Shown: one piece after another, positions 55,103 to 63,348 of the stretch
Layout: every line of letters starts with the position of its first letter
How positions within the stretch are numbered: position 1 is the stretch's first letter
NCBI RefSeq assembly: GCF_041435055.1
Contig: NZ_CP108002.1
Location: 7,068,001 to 7,132,000, forward strand
Length of the DNA: 64,000 nt
Direction of reading: 5' to 3'
Source: Streptomyces sp. NBC_00341
GTDB lineage: Bacteria; Actinomycetota; Actinomycetes; Streptomycetales; Streptomycetaceae
The notes under the pieces: model-generated
Told to the model about the DNA's origin: nothing
Databases searched by the model: none
Seen by the model: the letters and a program-made list of their open reading frames with translations, nothing else
Program-made: the position numbers and the translations under genes

Positions 55103-55564
55103 ATGGAAGCACCCGCCACCCCCCACCGGCCGCGCACCGAGAGGCTCTTCGTGCAGCGGTTCAGCTCCACACCCCGAGGGGCGCGGCTCGCCCGCAGACT
55201 CGCCGTTCATCAGCTGAACGTCTGGGGCATCCCGTACCGCTCCGACGTGTCCGGCACGGCCGCGCTGCTGGTGGCCGAGCTGGCGGCCAACGCGGCGACG
55301 CACGGCCGCGTACCGGGGAGGGACTTCGAGCTGCTGCTCGGCATGATCGCCGGATGCCCGGAGGTGCTGGGCAGGCTCAGGATCGAGGTGTCCGACACCC
55401 GGGGTGAGCGCCGCCCGCCCGGCCCGGGGGAGGTCGTGAAGCCGCCGCCCGGGTCGGGCGGCGGGTACGGGCTGGTCCTCGTCGAGGCGCTGGCGGACCG
55501 GTGGGCGGTGCTGGATCGCGTACCGGGGAAGACGGTCGGCGTGGAACTGGACCTGGTGTACTGA
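55103..55564 (+). CDS. ATP-binding anti-sigma-factor-like protein (HATPase_c, AbaA-like)
   Basis: 153 residues. GHKL ATPase motifs are ELAANAATHGRVPG (N box) and VSDTRG..PG (G1), then GGGYGLVLVEALADRW (G2). It completes the WhiJ-type trio (HTH, DUF397, ATPase) seen many times in Streptomyces genomes. Such proteins may act as anti-sigma or serine kinase-like switches. ATG 55103 gives a normal N-terminus (MEAPATP). Confidence 0.9.
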   Translation: MEAPATPHRPRTERLFVQRFSSTPRGARLARRLAVHQLNVWGIPYRSDVSGTAALLVAELAANAATHGRVPGRDFELLLGMIAGCPEVLGRLRIEVSDTRGERRPPGPGEVVKPPPGSGGGYGLVLVEALADRWAVLDRVPGKTVGVELDLVY

Positions 55565-55601
55565 ACCGGGCTGCCGTTCACGCCCGGTCACGATCCCCTG
55601 G

Positions 55602-56222
55602 TTACTCGAAGCGGGACGTGTCGCCCGCTCCCCGTCGCACGATCTCCAGCTCGCCGCTGGAGAAGTCGATGACGGTGGTCGGCTCCGTGCCGCAGTCGCC
55701 GGAGTCGACCACGACGTCCACCTCGTGGTCGAGCCGCTCCTTGATCTCCCAGCCCTGGGTCATCGGCTCCTCCTCGTCGGGCAGGAGCAGGGTGCTGGAG
55801 AGCAGCGGCTCGCCGAGTTCGCCCAACAGGGCCTGGACGACGGCGTGGTCGGGGATACGGACGCCCACGGTCTTCTTCTTCGGGTGCAGCAACTGGCGCG
55901 GCACCTCCTTCGTCGCCGGAAGGATGAAGGTGTACTGACCGGGCGTCGCCGCCTTGATCGTGCGGAACACGTCGTTGTCGATGTGCACGAACTGCCCGAG
56001 CTGGGCGAAGTTCTGGCACATGAGCGTGAAGTGATGGCGGTCGTCGAGGTTGCGGATCGCGCGGATGCGGGTGATGCCGTCACGGCTGCCGAGCTGGCAT
56101 CCCAGCGCGTAGCAGGAGTCCGTCGGATACGCGACGAGCGCGCCGGAGCGGATGCTGTCGGCCACGTTGCTGATGGTGCGCCGCTGGGGGTTTTCGGGGT
56201 GTACATCGAAATACTTCGCCAT
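55602..56222 (-). CDS. L-threonylcarbamoyladenylate synthase family (TsaC/YciO)
   Basis: 206 residues, YrdC domain. ALVAYPTDSCYALGC is the substrate-binding start, RIRAIRNLDDRHHFTLMCQNF the Lys/Arg region (here KR is replaced by RNLDDRHH, closer to YciO), and PGQYTFILPA and VGVRIPDHAVVQALL follow. TsaC proteins make the threonylcarbamoyl-AMP used for t6A in tRNA; YciO relatives have weak activity. It may be the YciO branch rather than the essential TsaC. Confidence 0.88.
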   Translation of the reverse strand: MAKYFDVHPENPQRRTISNVADSIRSGALVAYPTDSCYALGCQLGSRDGITRIRAIRNLDDRHHFTLMCQNFAQLGQFVHIDNDVFRTIKAATPGQYTFILPATKEVPRQLLHPKKKTVGVRIPDHAVVQALLGELGEPLLSSTLLLPDEEEPMTQGWEIKERLDHEVDVVVDSGDCGTEPTTVIDFSSGELEIVRRGAGDTSRFE

Positions 56223-56270
56223 CCGGCGAGTCTACGGGCGCGCGGGCGGTCCGGCCCGTAGGCGGGATGC

Positions 56271-56342
56271 ATCGTGCAACCGATGTGTATCGTGCACTGG
56301 TGGTGTGTCATGCATACTGAATGCAGCATGCATACAATCCGT
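56271..56342. repeat. Four 18-bp-spaced CRTGCA motifs upstream of the MarR gene
   Basis: Units start at 56271, 56289, 56307 and 56325. Each carries CGTGCA or CATGCA at the same place (positions 3-8). The first two share ATCGTGCA and the last two share ATGCATAC. The region is unusually AT-rich for this genome, lies between divergent TsaC-like and MarR genes, and also contains TGCAT/ATGCA inverted pairs, consistent with an operator array. Confidence 0.7.
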
Positions 56343-56415
56343 GGTATATCTGTACAGAGAGGTGGCCTTCCCGGCAGGGAGGCGGGCCCGCACTCGCAGT
56401 CGAAGGAAGCCTCGC

Positions 56416-56868
56416 GTGGACATGCCTGTGGACCGGATCGAGTTCGAGACCATGCTTCTCGGCCGCCATATGAGCCTGCTCGCCTCCCGGGGCGGCGGAC
56501 GGCTGGACCGGAGTGCCTACATCCTCCTCAGCCGCATCCAGGTCGAGGGCCCGATGTCCATCGGTGACCTGCGCGACGCCTTCGGCCTGGACGCCTCCAC
56601 GCTGAACCGGCAGACCGCCGCCATGCTGCGGGCCGGTGTCGTCGAGCGCATCCCCGACCCGGAGGGCGGCATCGCCCGGAAGTTCGTCATCACCCAGGAG
56701 GGCACGCGGCGCCTGGACCGGGACCGGTCGGAGAACCTGGAGGGCCTCGGAGCGCTGCTGGCCGACTGGACGCCGGAGGAGGCGAGCCAGCTCGCGGACA
56801 GCCTGGCCCGGCTCAACCGGGGCATCGAACGCCTCGACGGACGGCCCTGGCCGCGCGACAAGTCCTGA
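56416..56868 (+). CDS. MarR-family transcriptional regulator
   Basis: 150 residues. It has the MarR winged helix: MSIGDLRDAFGLDASTLNRQTAAMLRAGVVERIPDPEGG (about 50-88). Flanking dimerisation helices are present. GTG 56416 has GAAGGAAG six bases upstream; ATG 56422 is an alternative. It is probably self-regulated through the four spaced motifs before it. Neighbours do not identify the ligand. Confidence 0.9.
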   Translation: MDMPVDRIEFETMLLGRHMSLLASRGGGRLDRSAYILLSRIQVEGPMSIGDLRDAFGLDASTLNRQTAAMLRAGVVERIPDPEGGIARKFVITQEGTRRLDRDRSENLEGLGALLADWTPEEASQLADSLARLNRGIERLDGRPWPRDKS

Positions 56869-57017
56869 TCCGGCGGCCTTTCCGGACGCAGGCGAAAAGT
56901 CGCTGAATCACCATCATTTGTGTGATTGCCTCGCAACGAGGTCTCCCCCTAGCGTGATGTGTGCGCGGTCGGCACCGTTCCTGCCGGCCGCCCACGAGGA
57001 CGGGGGGACACCACACC

Positions 57018-57524
57018 ATGCGCACGCGCACCTTCTTGACGTCGGCGGCTCTGACCACCGCGCTGCTCGCGGGCTCCGTAGCCCCCGCGACGGCCGCGCC
57101 CGCGACGGCCGCGCCCGCGACGGCCGCGCCCGCGACGGCCGCCCCCGCGACGGCCGCGCCCGCCGCCGCGAAGGGCCCCGGCGTCTTCGTCACCAATGGC
57201 GACCGCGTACACATTTCGAGCACCCCGCCACGCACGGCGTCGGCCCACGCCTGGTGGACCCATGTCAGTGGCCCCGGCACGAAGGCCAAGGTCACCATCT
57301 GGCTGCAGATGAAGTCCGGAAAGAAGTGGCACTCGGTCGCCAGGAACGCGAAGAACCTCAAGTCCGGCAACGGCGGCAGCGCCCGCCGGGTCGTCGCGCG
57401 CAAGAAGTGCGCGAACCGCAGCAAGCGCCAGTGGCGCACCAAGATCGACGTCGATCTCATCGGGGTGGCCGACTCGCCGGAGAAGGCGTACACCAAGCCG
57501 GTCACCGTCAAGTGCGGCGTCTGA
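57018..57524 (+). CDS. Secreted basic protein with PATAA repeats
   Basis: 168 residues. A signal peptide (about 1-28, MRTRTFLTSAALTTALLAG) is followed by five PATAA repeats forming a flexible spacer. A Lys-rich beta domain of about 115 residues comes next (FVTNGDRVHISSTPPRTASAHAWW, then KKWHSVARNAKNLKSG) and ends with a two-cysteine pair (KKCANRSK and VKCGV). No known domain recognised; the fold looks immunoglobulin-like. A very basic extracellular protein could bind the wall or nucleic acid. Confidence 0.8.
   Translation: MRTRTFLTSAALTTALLAGSVAPATAAPATAAPATAAPATAAPATAAPAAAKGPGVFVTNGDRVHISSTPPRTASAHAWWTHVSGPGTKAKVTIWLQMKSGKKWHSVARNAKNLKSGNGGSARRVVARKKCANRSKRQWRTKIDVDLIGVADSPEKAYTKPVTVKCGV
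57084..57158 (+). repeat. Five 15-bp units encoding PATAA
   Basis: The unit CCCGCGACGGCCGCG recurs five times end to end, the fourth differing by one base. Near-identity indicates recent slippage expansion, so copy number may vary between strains. Confidence 0.9.
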
Positions 57525-57584
57525 TTTCCTGGGGTCCGTAGCAGCAGCCCGATCCAGGGGTACGACCAGTCCAGGAGTACGGCC

Positions 57585-58394
57585 ATGAGCGACACCGATC
57601 CGGGCGCCACCCTCATCGTGGGACTCCACGGGGTACTGGACCGGCACCCCTGGATCGACCGGGTGAGCGCCGAGTTCGACCTTGAGGAGGACGTCTTCAG
57701 CCTCGCCGTGAAGCGGGCGTCCGCCTACGCCTGGAGCTCCACCGTCCTTACGGACAGGCCGGCGGACAACCTCTGGGACCACAACGACGCGGACGGCGAC
57801 TGGACGCAGGACGGGCAGGTCCGTCAGCTGGCCTGGCTCCAGTCGTCGCTTCCCCGTCCCTCGAACACCCCGGGGAAGCGACAGCGCGCCCGCCGCCTCC
57901 CGGTGCTGCCCGTCATCACGGTCCTCTCGGACGCGCTGCGCCGCGTCGGGACCGTCCGCCTCACCGGCACGCACGCCCTCGTGCCGCTGCACCGTGCCGG
58001 GGACGCCCGCATCGAACTCGCAGAGGTGGCGGACTGGTTCGCCCTCGCCGACCCGTCGGCTGCGGCCCCGCTGACGGTCACCGTGTCCGCCCTGCCGTCG
58101 GCGAACCTCGGTGCGCGGTCCGCCGACATCCGCGACGCGGCGCTGGAACGCACCTACGGGCACCTGGGGGTCGAGCCCCTCAAGCCCGTCACGGTGAAGA
58201 CCCCGGGGCTGGCGCAGCCCCTGGCCGGAGTGGTGCAGGCAGAGGGGCTGCGGCGGGCGCTCGCCTACCGCTGCGAGGCGCGCGAGTGGTCGACGGATGT
58301 GGCCGCCTGGGCGACCGAGGTGTTCGTGGACTCGGTCCGGGCGGTGACGGGGCTCTCCGGCCCGATCACCGTCACGGTCTCCTCGGATGCCTGA
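57585..58394 (+). CDS. Hypothetical protein, 269 residues
   Basis: No signal peptide or membrane helix and no family recognised. The N-terminal half contains DTDPGATLIVGLHGVLDRHPWI and WSSTVLTDRPADNLWDHNDADGDW. The C-terminal half is rich in strands and helices (LTVTVSALPSANLGARSADIRDAALERTYGHLG). It is convergent with the membrane-protein gene, with a 26-base gap. Confidence 0.7.
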   Translation: MSDTDPGATLIVGLHGVLDRHPWIDRVSAEFDLEEDVFSLAVKRASAYAWSSTVLTDRPADNLWDHNDADGDWTQDGQVRQLAWLQSSLPRPSNTPGKRQRARRLPVLPVITVLSDALRRVGTVRLTGTHALVPLHRAGDARIELAEVADWFALADPSAAAPLTVTVSALPSANLGARSADIRDAALERTYGHLGVEPLKPVTVKTPGLAQPLAGVVQAEGLRRALAYRCEAREWSTDVAAWATEVFVDSVRAVTGLSGPITVTVSSDA

Positions 58395-58420
58395 AACGTA
58401 GCGCCGGAGCAGTCGGGGGA

Positions 58421-58891
58421 TCAGTGCGGGCGGACGTCGCGGGTCCGGGGGCCCGGCCGGAAGAGCAGCAGGTACACCGTGGCGACCATCGCGACCGCCT
58501 GGGCCACGACGGTGACCCGCTTTTCGGTGAACCAGACCGGTTCGTACATGCTCGGGAACGGCCCCCATGCACCGATGTCCGCGTACCGGTAGATCAGCAG
58601 GAGCGCGAGTCCGCCGGTCGCGACCGACCAGGCGAACAGGTCGGCCGGCCACCGGCGCCAGACCAGCACGAGGAGTGCGGCCAGCGCCGCCATGCCCGCC
58701 TCGATCCGGAACAGCGTGCCCTGGCTGATGTCGGCCATGACGGCGTCGTACCGCCCGGCCAGGTGCGCGTGCACATAGGCGTCCACGGCGAGACCGGCCG
58801 CGGCGAGCACCCGGGCCGCACCACGCAGGAAGCGGCCGGAGCCGCCCCCGTGCGAGCGGGCGTCCGGTGTGACGGGGAGTTCTGCGGACAT
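58421..58891 (-). CDS. Small four-helix membrane protein
   Basis: 156 residues, about four helices (FLRGAARVLAAAGLAVDAYVHAHLAG, GMAALAALLVLVW, LFAWSVATGGLALLLIYRYADIG, VAQAVAMVATVYLLLF). It resembles the small membrane proteins found next to cupredoxin lipoproteins. ATG 58891 has GGAG five bases upstream; a GTG at 58939 overlapping the upstream stop (GTGA) could add 16 residues. It is last in the cupredoxin/COG4315 operon. Confidence 0.78.
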   Translation of the reverse strand: MSAELPVTPDARSHGGGSGRFLRGAARVLAAAGLAVDAYVHAHLAGRYDAVMADISQGTLFRIEAGMAALAALLVLVWRRWPADLFAWSVATGGLALLLIYRYADIGAWGPFPSMYEPVWFTEKRVTVVAQAVAMVATVYLLLFRPGPRTRDVRPH

Positions 58892-58935
58892 TGCGGCTCC
58901 ATTCGCGCCGGTGGCCGTCGGGCGGCGTCCGGGGC

Positions 58936-59394
58936 TCACTTGACGGTGAGGGTCCCCGTCATGAACGGGTGGATCGTGCAGTCGTACGGGTACGCGCCGG
59001 CCTTCGACGGGGCGGTGAAGGTGGCCGACTTGCCCGGCGCGATGTGACCGGTGTCGAACGCCTTGCCCTTGGTCGCCGTCATCGTGTGCGTGGTCGTGTC
59101 GTTGTTCGTCACGGTGATCCGCGTACCGGGTGCGACGGTCTGCTTGGCGGGCCGGAACGTGAAGTCCTTGATGCTCACCTTCACCGCACCGCCTGCGGGC
59201 GGCCGGGAGGAGGCGGACGCCGAGGGCGGTGCCGTCGTGGCCGGGATCAGCGAAGGGGGCGTGGCGGGGGCCGACGAGCTGCCGCCGCCTCCGCCGCCAC
59301 TGTCCGAGCAGCCCGCGAGGGCCGTCAGCGAGAGGGTGAGGGCGGCGGCGGCCACGGCGAACCGCGTCCGGCCGGTACGGAACGGGAACGGCAT
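58936..59394 (-). CDS. Cupredoxin-domain lipoprotein
   Basis: 152 residues. The lipobox ends at Cys29 (ALAGC), then a Gly/Ser/Pro linker. The plastocyanin/azurin-like domain has the type-1 copper ligands: His in TTTHTMTATKG and the Cys-His-Met set in YPYDCTIHPFMTGTL. It is likely an extracellular copper electron carrier. It lies 37 bases after the upstream lipoprotein gene and overlaps the possible extended start of the membrane protein. Confidence 0.92.
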   Translation of the reverse strand: MPFPFRTGRTRFAVAAAALTLSLTALAGCSDSGGGGGGSSSAPATPPSLIPATTAPPSASASSRPPAGGAVKVSIKDFTFRPAKQTVAPGTRITVTNNDTTTHTMTATKGKAFDTGHIAPGKSATFTAPSKAGAYPYDCTIHPFMTGTLTVK

Positions 59395-59431
59395 GGCGTC
59401 TCCGGGGGTGCGGGGGCCGGGTCGGCGGGGG

Positions 59432-60046
59432 TCAGTACCCGTTGCCGGTGCCACTGCTGCTACTGCTCGTCGGCGTGGCTGTGGCGGTCGCGGTGGTGGT
59501 GACCTGCTTGCCCTTGGCGTTGACGACGTACCACTTGGCGCCGAACGCGTCGACGCCCTGGCCCTTCGCGTCGCCGGCCTTCTGGTCCTCGTCGAAGAGG
59601 TACAGCGGGTGGCCGTTGTAGGTCACCTGCTTCTTGCCGTCGCTGCGGGTCGTCGTCTTCAGCAGCTTCGAGCTGACCCCGGTGCCCGCGGTCGGCGTCT
59701 TCTTGTCGAGCAGCGGCGGCCATGCCTTGGCGCAGTCCCCGGTGCACGCGGACTTGTTCTTGGTGTCCTTGTCGAACACGTAGAGCGTCATCTTCTTCTC
59801 GTTCACCAGGGTCTTGCCGTACTTGCCCTTCCTGACGGAGACCGTCGGGGCGGGGGACTTGGACGGGCTGGGGGACGTGGACGTGGACGCGGCGGCGGGC
59901 ACGTCGGCCTGGCGGGCGCTGTCCAGGCCGGCGGTGTCCGTAGTGCCGGAGCCGCTGTCGGATCCGCTCCCGGAACATCCGGCCGCCGCGGCGGCCAGCA
60001 GAGTCGCGGAGGCCAGCACTGCGGCCGTCCTGGTGTGGCGTTTCAT
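59432..60046 (-). CDS. COG4315 secreted-repeat lipoprotein
   Basis: 204 residues. The lipobox ends at Cys24 (AAAGC). After a Ser/Pro linker, two copies of the 'secreted repeat of unknown function' are visible: KTLVNEKKMTLYVFDKDTKNKSACTGDCAKAWPPLL and VTYNGHPLYLFDEDQKAGDAKGQGVDAFGAKWYVV. The first has a CTGDC pair. Proteins of this type sit beside cupredoxins and have been linked to redox or metal handling, but the activity is unknown. It is first in the operon. Confidence 0.88.
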   Translation of the reverse strand: MKRHTRTAAVLASATLLAAAAAGCSGSGSDSGSGTTDTAGLDSARQADVPAAASTSTSPSPSKSPAPTVSVRKGKYGKTLVNEKKMTLYVFDKDTKNKSACTGDCAKAWPPLLDKKTPTAGTGVSSKLLKTTTRSDGKKQVTYNGHPLYLFDEDQKAGDAKGQGVDAFGAKWYVVNAKGKQVTTTATATATPTSSSSSGTGNGY

Positions 60047-60346
60047 CGAGGCTCCTCAGTCGTCCGGCCGCCCGCACGAGTGGGGCGGTCGGCCCCAGTG
60101 GACCGCGGGCCCCGGAGGCCGGCCATCGGGGCAGAGCTGTTCGGGTAGCGGGCCGGGGGGCCGCCCACAGGGGCGTCACCCGATCGGCGGAGCGTGCGGG
60201 TTCCCCGTCGTCAGTGCGCCGTGCGAAACGGTAAGTGGCTTACACCGGACCCGTCTTGATGGTGCAACAGTTTCGCGGACAGCCGCCCCGAAAGGGCCCG
60301 CGATCATAGGATCAGAGGGGTCTTCGGGGAGACGGGGTGGCGGATC
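60047..60346. other. Divergent promoter region between two lipoprotein genes
   Basis: 300 bases without a gene. The only structure noted is GTAAG-TGG-CTTAC (60231-60243), a small inverted repeat that could be an operator. No clear -35/-10 pair was identified. Confidence 0.4.
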
Positions 60347-61162
60347 GTGGCGTACGGCGGGCCGATACACAGGTACGGAGTGCTGGTGCTGGCTCCACTG
60401 GTGCTGGTGGCGTGCTCCAGCGGCGGGAGTCCGGGCGGGGAGGGCAGGAGCACCCGGGCGACCGGTGGCGCCACCTCGGAGCCGGCCCCGGACACCACCT
60501 CGGGCATCGAGGGCACCGGCGACATCGAGGCGGACCCGGCCAGGCTGCCCACGTCCCGCGGCGAGGCGCTCGACCTCATCGACCGGGTCATCGCGGACCC
60601 CGCCAGCTTCGGGCCCGACGTGACCAGGCGGAGTCCGTACGAGAGCGACCCGGCCACCTGGCCGGTCCTCGGCACCGACTGCGTCTGGGAGCAGCAGAAA
60701 CCGTTGTCGAGCGTGCTGGCCACCCGCAGCCGCTCCTTCGAGGTACCCGCCGCAGACGGCAAGGGGCCGGTACGGCTCTCCGCCGTCGTCACCGTGCACC
60801 GCAGCCGCGAGGGCGCCCAGTGGGAGATGGCGGAATCGGTGGAGGAGACGATGCGCTGCCCCACGCAGCAGCTCCAGAAGGGCGAACTGATCGGCTCGTT
60901 GGTCGCCGCCACACTGCCGCAGGGCGAAGGCGGCCAGGTGAACTCCGCGGACGCGCTGACCGAGATCGGGCAGTACCGGAGCTCCACGCTCGGCGGCCCC
61001 TTCCCGTACGTCTGGCAGCAGGCCCAGATCCTCCAGTTCACCGTGGCGGTGACCGGAAAAGGGGCCAAGGGGCGGACCGACGAGGAACTCGACAGGCTGA
61101 CGAACCAGGCCCAGGCAGCCATGCTGGTGCGGCTCAAGTCGGACGTCGAGAAGCAGAGTTGA
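60347..61162 (+). CDS. Lipoprotein of unknown function linked to receptor kinase
   Basis: 271 residues. Signal sequence with lipobox at Cys23 (LVLVAC), a Gly/Ser/Thr linker, then a domain from about 75 with two cysteines (GTDCVWEQ and ETMRCPTQQ) that could form a disulfide. It ends in a helical segment (TDEELDRLTNQAQAAMLVRLKSDVEKQS). It lies 30 bases before the receptor kinase gene on the same strand and may present ligand to it. No named family recognised. Confidence 0.8.
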   Translation: MAYGGPIHRYGVLVLAPLVLVACSSGGSPGGEGRSTRATGGATSEPAPDTTSGIEGTGDIEADPARLPTSRGEALDLIDRVIADPASFGPDVTRRSPYESDPATWPVLGTDCVWEQQKPLSSVLATRSRSFEVPAADGKGPVRLSAVVTVHRSREGAQWEMAESVEETMRCPTQQLQKGELIGSLVAATLPQGEGGQVNSADALTEIGQYRSSTLGGPFPYVWQQAQILQFTVAVTGKGAKGRTDEELDRLTNQAQAAMLVRLKSDVEKQS

Positions 61163-61192
61163 GGGAGCAGAGTTGAGAGAGCGGAGAGCGTG

Positions 61193-63343
61193 ATGGAACG
61201 GCTGCGTCCCGCAGACCCCTCGACGATCGGCGGACACCGGCTGCTCGGACGGCTCGGCGCCGGCGGCATGGGTGTCGTCTACCTCGGCCGCACGGACGGC
61301 GGAGCCCTGACCGCGATCAAGGTGATCCTCCCGGAGTTCGCCGAGAACGAGGAGTTCCGGGCCCGGTTCCGCCGTGAGGTCGAGGCCGCCCGTCGGGTGG
61401 AGACCCCCTGGGCGGTCGCGGTCACCGGCGCCGAGACGGAGGGGACGCGCCCCTGGCTCGCCACGGCGTTCGTGCCGGGGCCCGCCCTGTCGGAGGCCGT
61501 CGCACGGTGCGGGCCGCTGCCCGCCCGCAGCGTCCGGGTGCTCGGCAGGCTGCTCTCCCGCGCCCTGACCGCCGTGCACACGGCGGGACTCGTCCACCGG
61601 GACGTCAAGCCGGGCAACGTACTCCTCACGGTCGACGGGCCGCGCCTGATCGACTTCGGGATCGCGCGGGCCACCGACGCCACCGCGCTCACCGCCGCCG
61701 ACCTCGTGGTCGGCACCCCCGGCTTCCTCTCGCCGGAACAGGCCTCTGGGGGCGGCACGGCGGCCGGACCCGCGAGCGACGTCTTCTCCCTCGGCTGCCT
61801 CCTGGCGTACGCCGCGACCGGACGGCCGCCGTTCGGCAGCGGAGCCGTCGACGCGCTGCTCTACCGGACCGTGCACGACGAACCCGACCTCGAAGGGGTC
61901 CAGGACCCCGGACTCCGCGAACTGCTCGGCGCGCTGCTCGCCAAGGAGCCGGCCGACCGGCCGACCGCGGCCGAACTCGACACCCGGATCACCGAGGACG
62001 CGCCGAACGGCTCCATCGACTGGCTGCCGGACGACGTCGTGGCGCTGATCGCCGCCCGGTCCGCCGCCATGCTCGACCTGCCCGGCATCGAACCCACCGT
62101 CGCCGACGGGGCAACGCCGCCGCCCGAGGCCCGTCCCGGCCGACGAAGACTGCTGCTCGCGGGCGCCGGTGTCGTCATCGCGGCAGGCGGCGGATTCGCC
62201 GTACGGGAATGGCTGCGCGACGACTCCGGCGCCAAGGCGGCCAAGTCCGGCGAACGGGCTTGGACCATCGGCGTACAGGCGGACCTGTCCGGCCCGCAGA
62301 GCGTCGCCGGACGGGCCCAGGAGCGCGGGGTGCGGCTGGCCGTCGAACAGTTCAACTCCCGTACGGACAAGCCCTTCACCCTGACCGTCAAGGCAATCGA
62401 CGACGGTGGCGACGTCAAGCGCGCGGTCCGGGCCGCCGCACAGTTCACCCGCGACCGCGATGTGCTCGCCGTGGTGGGACCCACCGGGGACTACACCACG
62501 GAGGCGGTCCTCACCACCTACGACGAGGCGATGCTGCCGATCATCACCGTCTCCTCGATGCTGCTGTCCTATCAGGCCGGTTCCAAGAAGTCGTTCTTCC
62601 AGGCGGTCCCGTCCGACGGCGTGCTGTGCGCGCCCGTCATCCGGAGGCTGGTGCTCCGGCCGGACGTCGAACGGCTCGGGGTGCTGCTCGACCGGGTCGG
62701 CGGCCAGCCCGCCTACCAGGTCGGCTACCTCACCAACATGCAGACCGGCGTGCTCACCACCGGCACCACCTACCCGCGCGTGGTACCCGCCGGGACCAAG
62801 GACCTGGCTCCGGTCATCAAGGACATGCTCCAGCACGACAGCGACGCCTTCTTCTACGCGGGCGACGCGGCCGGGGCCGCCCGCACCGCACGCGCGCTCG
62901 GCGCCACCCCCTTCAAGGGCCCCCGCATGGCCATGCACACGGCCATGCAGCCGCGCTTCCTCAAGGACGCCGGACAGGCCGCGGAGGGCTGGGAGTTCAC
63001 CGCGCCCTACACCGACGCCACGGCCCCCGGCGCCGAGAAGTTCGCCGCGGCCCACCGCTCCGCGTACGGCTCCGCCCCCGGGTACTGGGCCGCGGAGGCG
63101 TACGACGCGGCCGGGCTCGTGACCGCCGCCGTCACCGCCCTCGCCGGAAGCGGGGCCGAGCCGGTGCGGCCGACCCGGACCGCCCTGGTGGCGAAGATCG
63201 CCGGATCCTCGTACAAGGGCGTCTCCCGGACCTACGCCTTCGACGAGCTGCACCGGATCAAGGGGGCCGACGCCTACCTCTACGGAGTGCGGGACGGGCG
63301 CTTCGTCCACCTCGGCGCCGCGCCGAAGGCCGAGAAGACCTGA
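61193..63343 (+). CDS. Receptor-like Ser/Thr kinase with extracellular Leu/Ile/Val-binding-type domain
   Basis: 716 residues. The kinase domain (about 12-280) has LGAGGMGVVYLG, AIKV (Lys), HRDVKPGNVL, DFGIARA, GTPGFLSPEQ and DVFSLGCLLAY. A membrane helix (LLLAGAGVVIAAGGGFAV, about 320) connects to an external type 1 periplasmic-binding fold: TIGVQADLSGPQSVAGRAQERGVRLAVEQFN, AVVGPTGDYTTEAVL and AYDAAGLVTAAVTAL. Binding proteins of this class normally serve branched-chain amino-acid importers; here one is the sensor part. ATG 61193 or GTG 61190 starts it. Confidence 0.93.
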   Translation: MERLRPADPSTIGGHRLLGRLGAGGMGVVYLGRTDGGALTAIKVILPEFAENEEFRARFRREVEAARRVETPWAVAVTGAETEGTRPWLATAFVPGPALSEAVARCGPLPARSVRVLGRLLSRALTAVHTAGLVHRDVKPGNVLLTVDGPRLIDFGIARATDATALTAADLVVGTPGFLSPEQASGGGTAAGPASDVFSLGCLLAYAATGRPPFGSGAVDALLYRTVHDEPDLEGVQDPGLRELLGALLAKEPADRPTAAELDTRITEDAPNGSIDWLPDDVVALIAARSAAMLDLPGIEPTVADGATPPPEARPGRRRLLLAGAGVVIAAGGGFAVREWLRDDSGAKAAKSGERAWTIGVQADLSGPQSVAGRAQERGVRLAVEQFNSRTDKPFTLTVKAIDDGGDVKRAVRAAAQFTRDRDVLAVVGPTGDYTTEAVLTTYDEAMLPIITVSSMLLSYQAGSKKSFFQAVPSDGVLCAPVIRRLVLRPDVERLGVLLDRVGGQPAYQVGYLTNMQTGVLTTGTTYPRVVPAGTKDLAPVIKDMLQHDSDAFFYAGDAAGAARTARALGATPFKGPRMAMHTAMQPRFLKDAGQAAEGWEFTAPYTDATAPGAEKFAAAHRSAYGSAPGYWAAEAYDAAGLVTAAVTALAGSGAEPVRPTRTALVAKIAGSSYKGVSRTYAFDELHRIKGADAYLYGVRDGRFVHLGAAPKAEKT

Positions 63344-63348
63344 CCCGG

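Noticed and set aside
60176..63310. 1044-codon minus-strand frame across the lipoprotein and receptor kinase
   Set aside because: Shadow frame; the plus strand carries intact kinase and binding-protein motifs.
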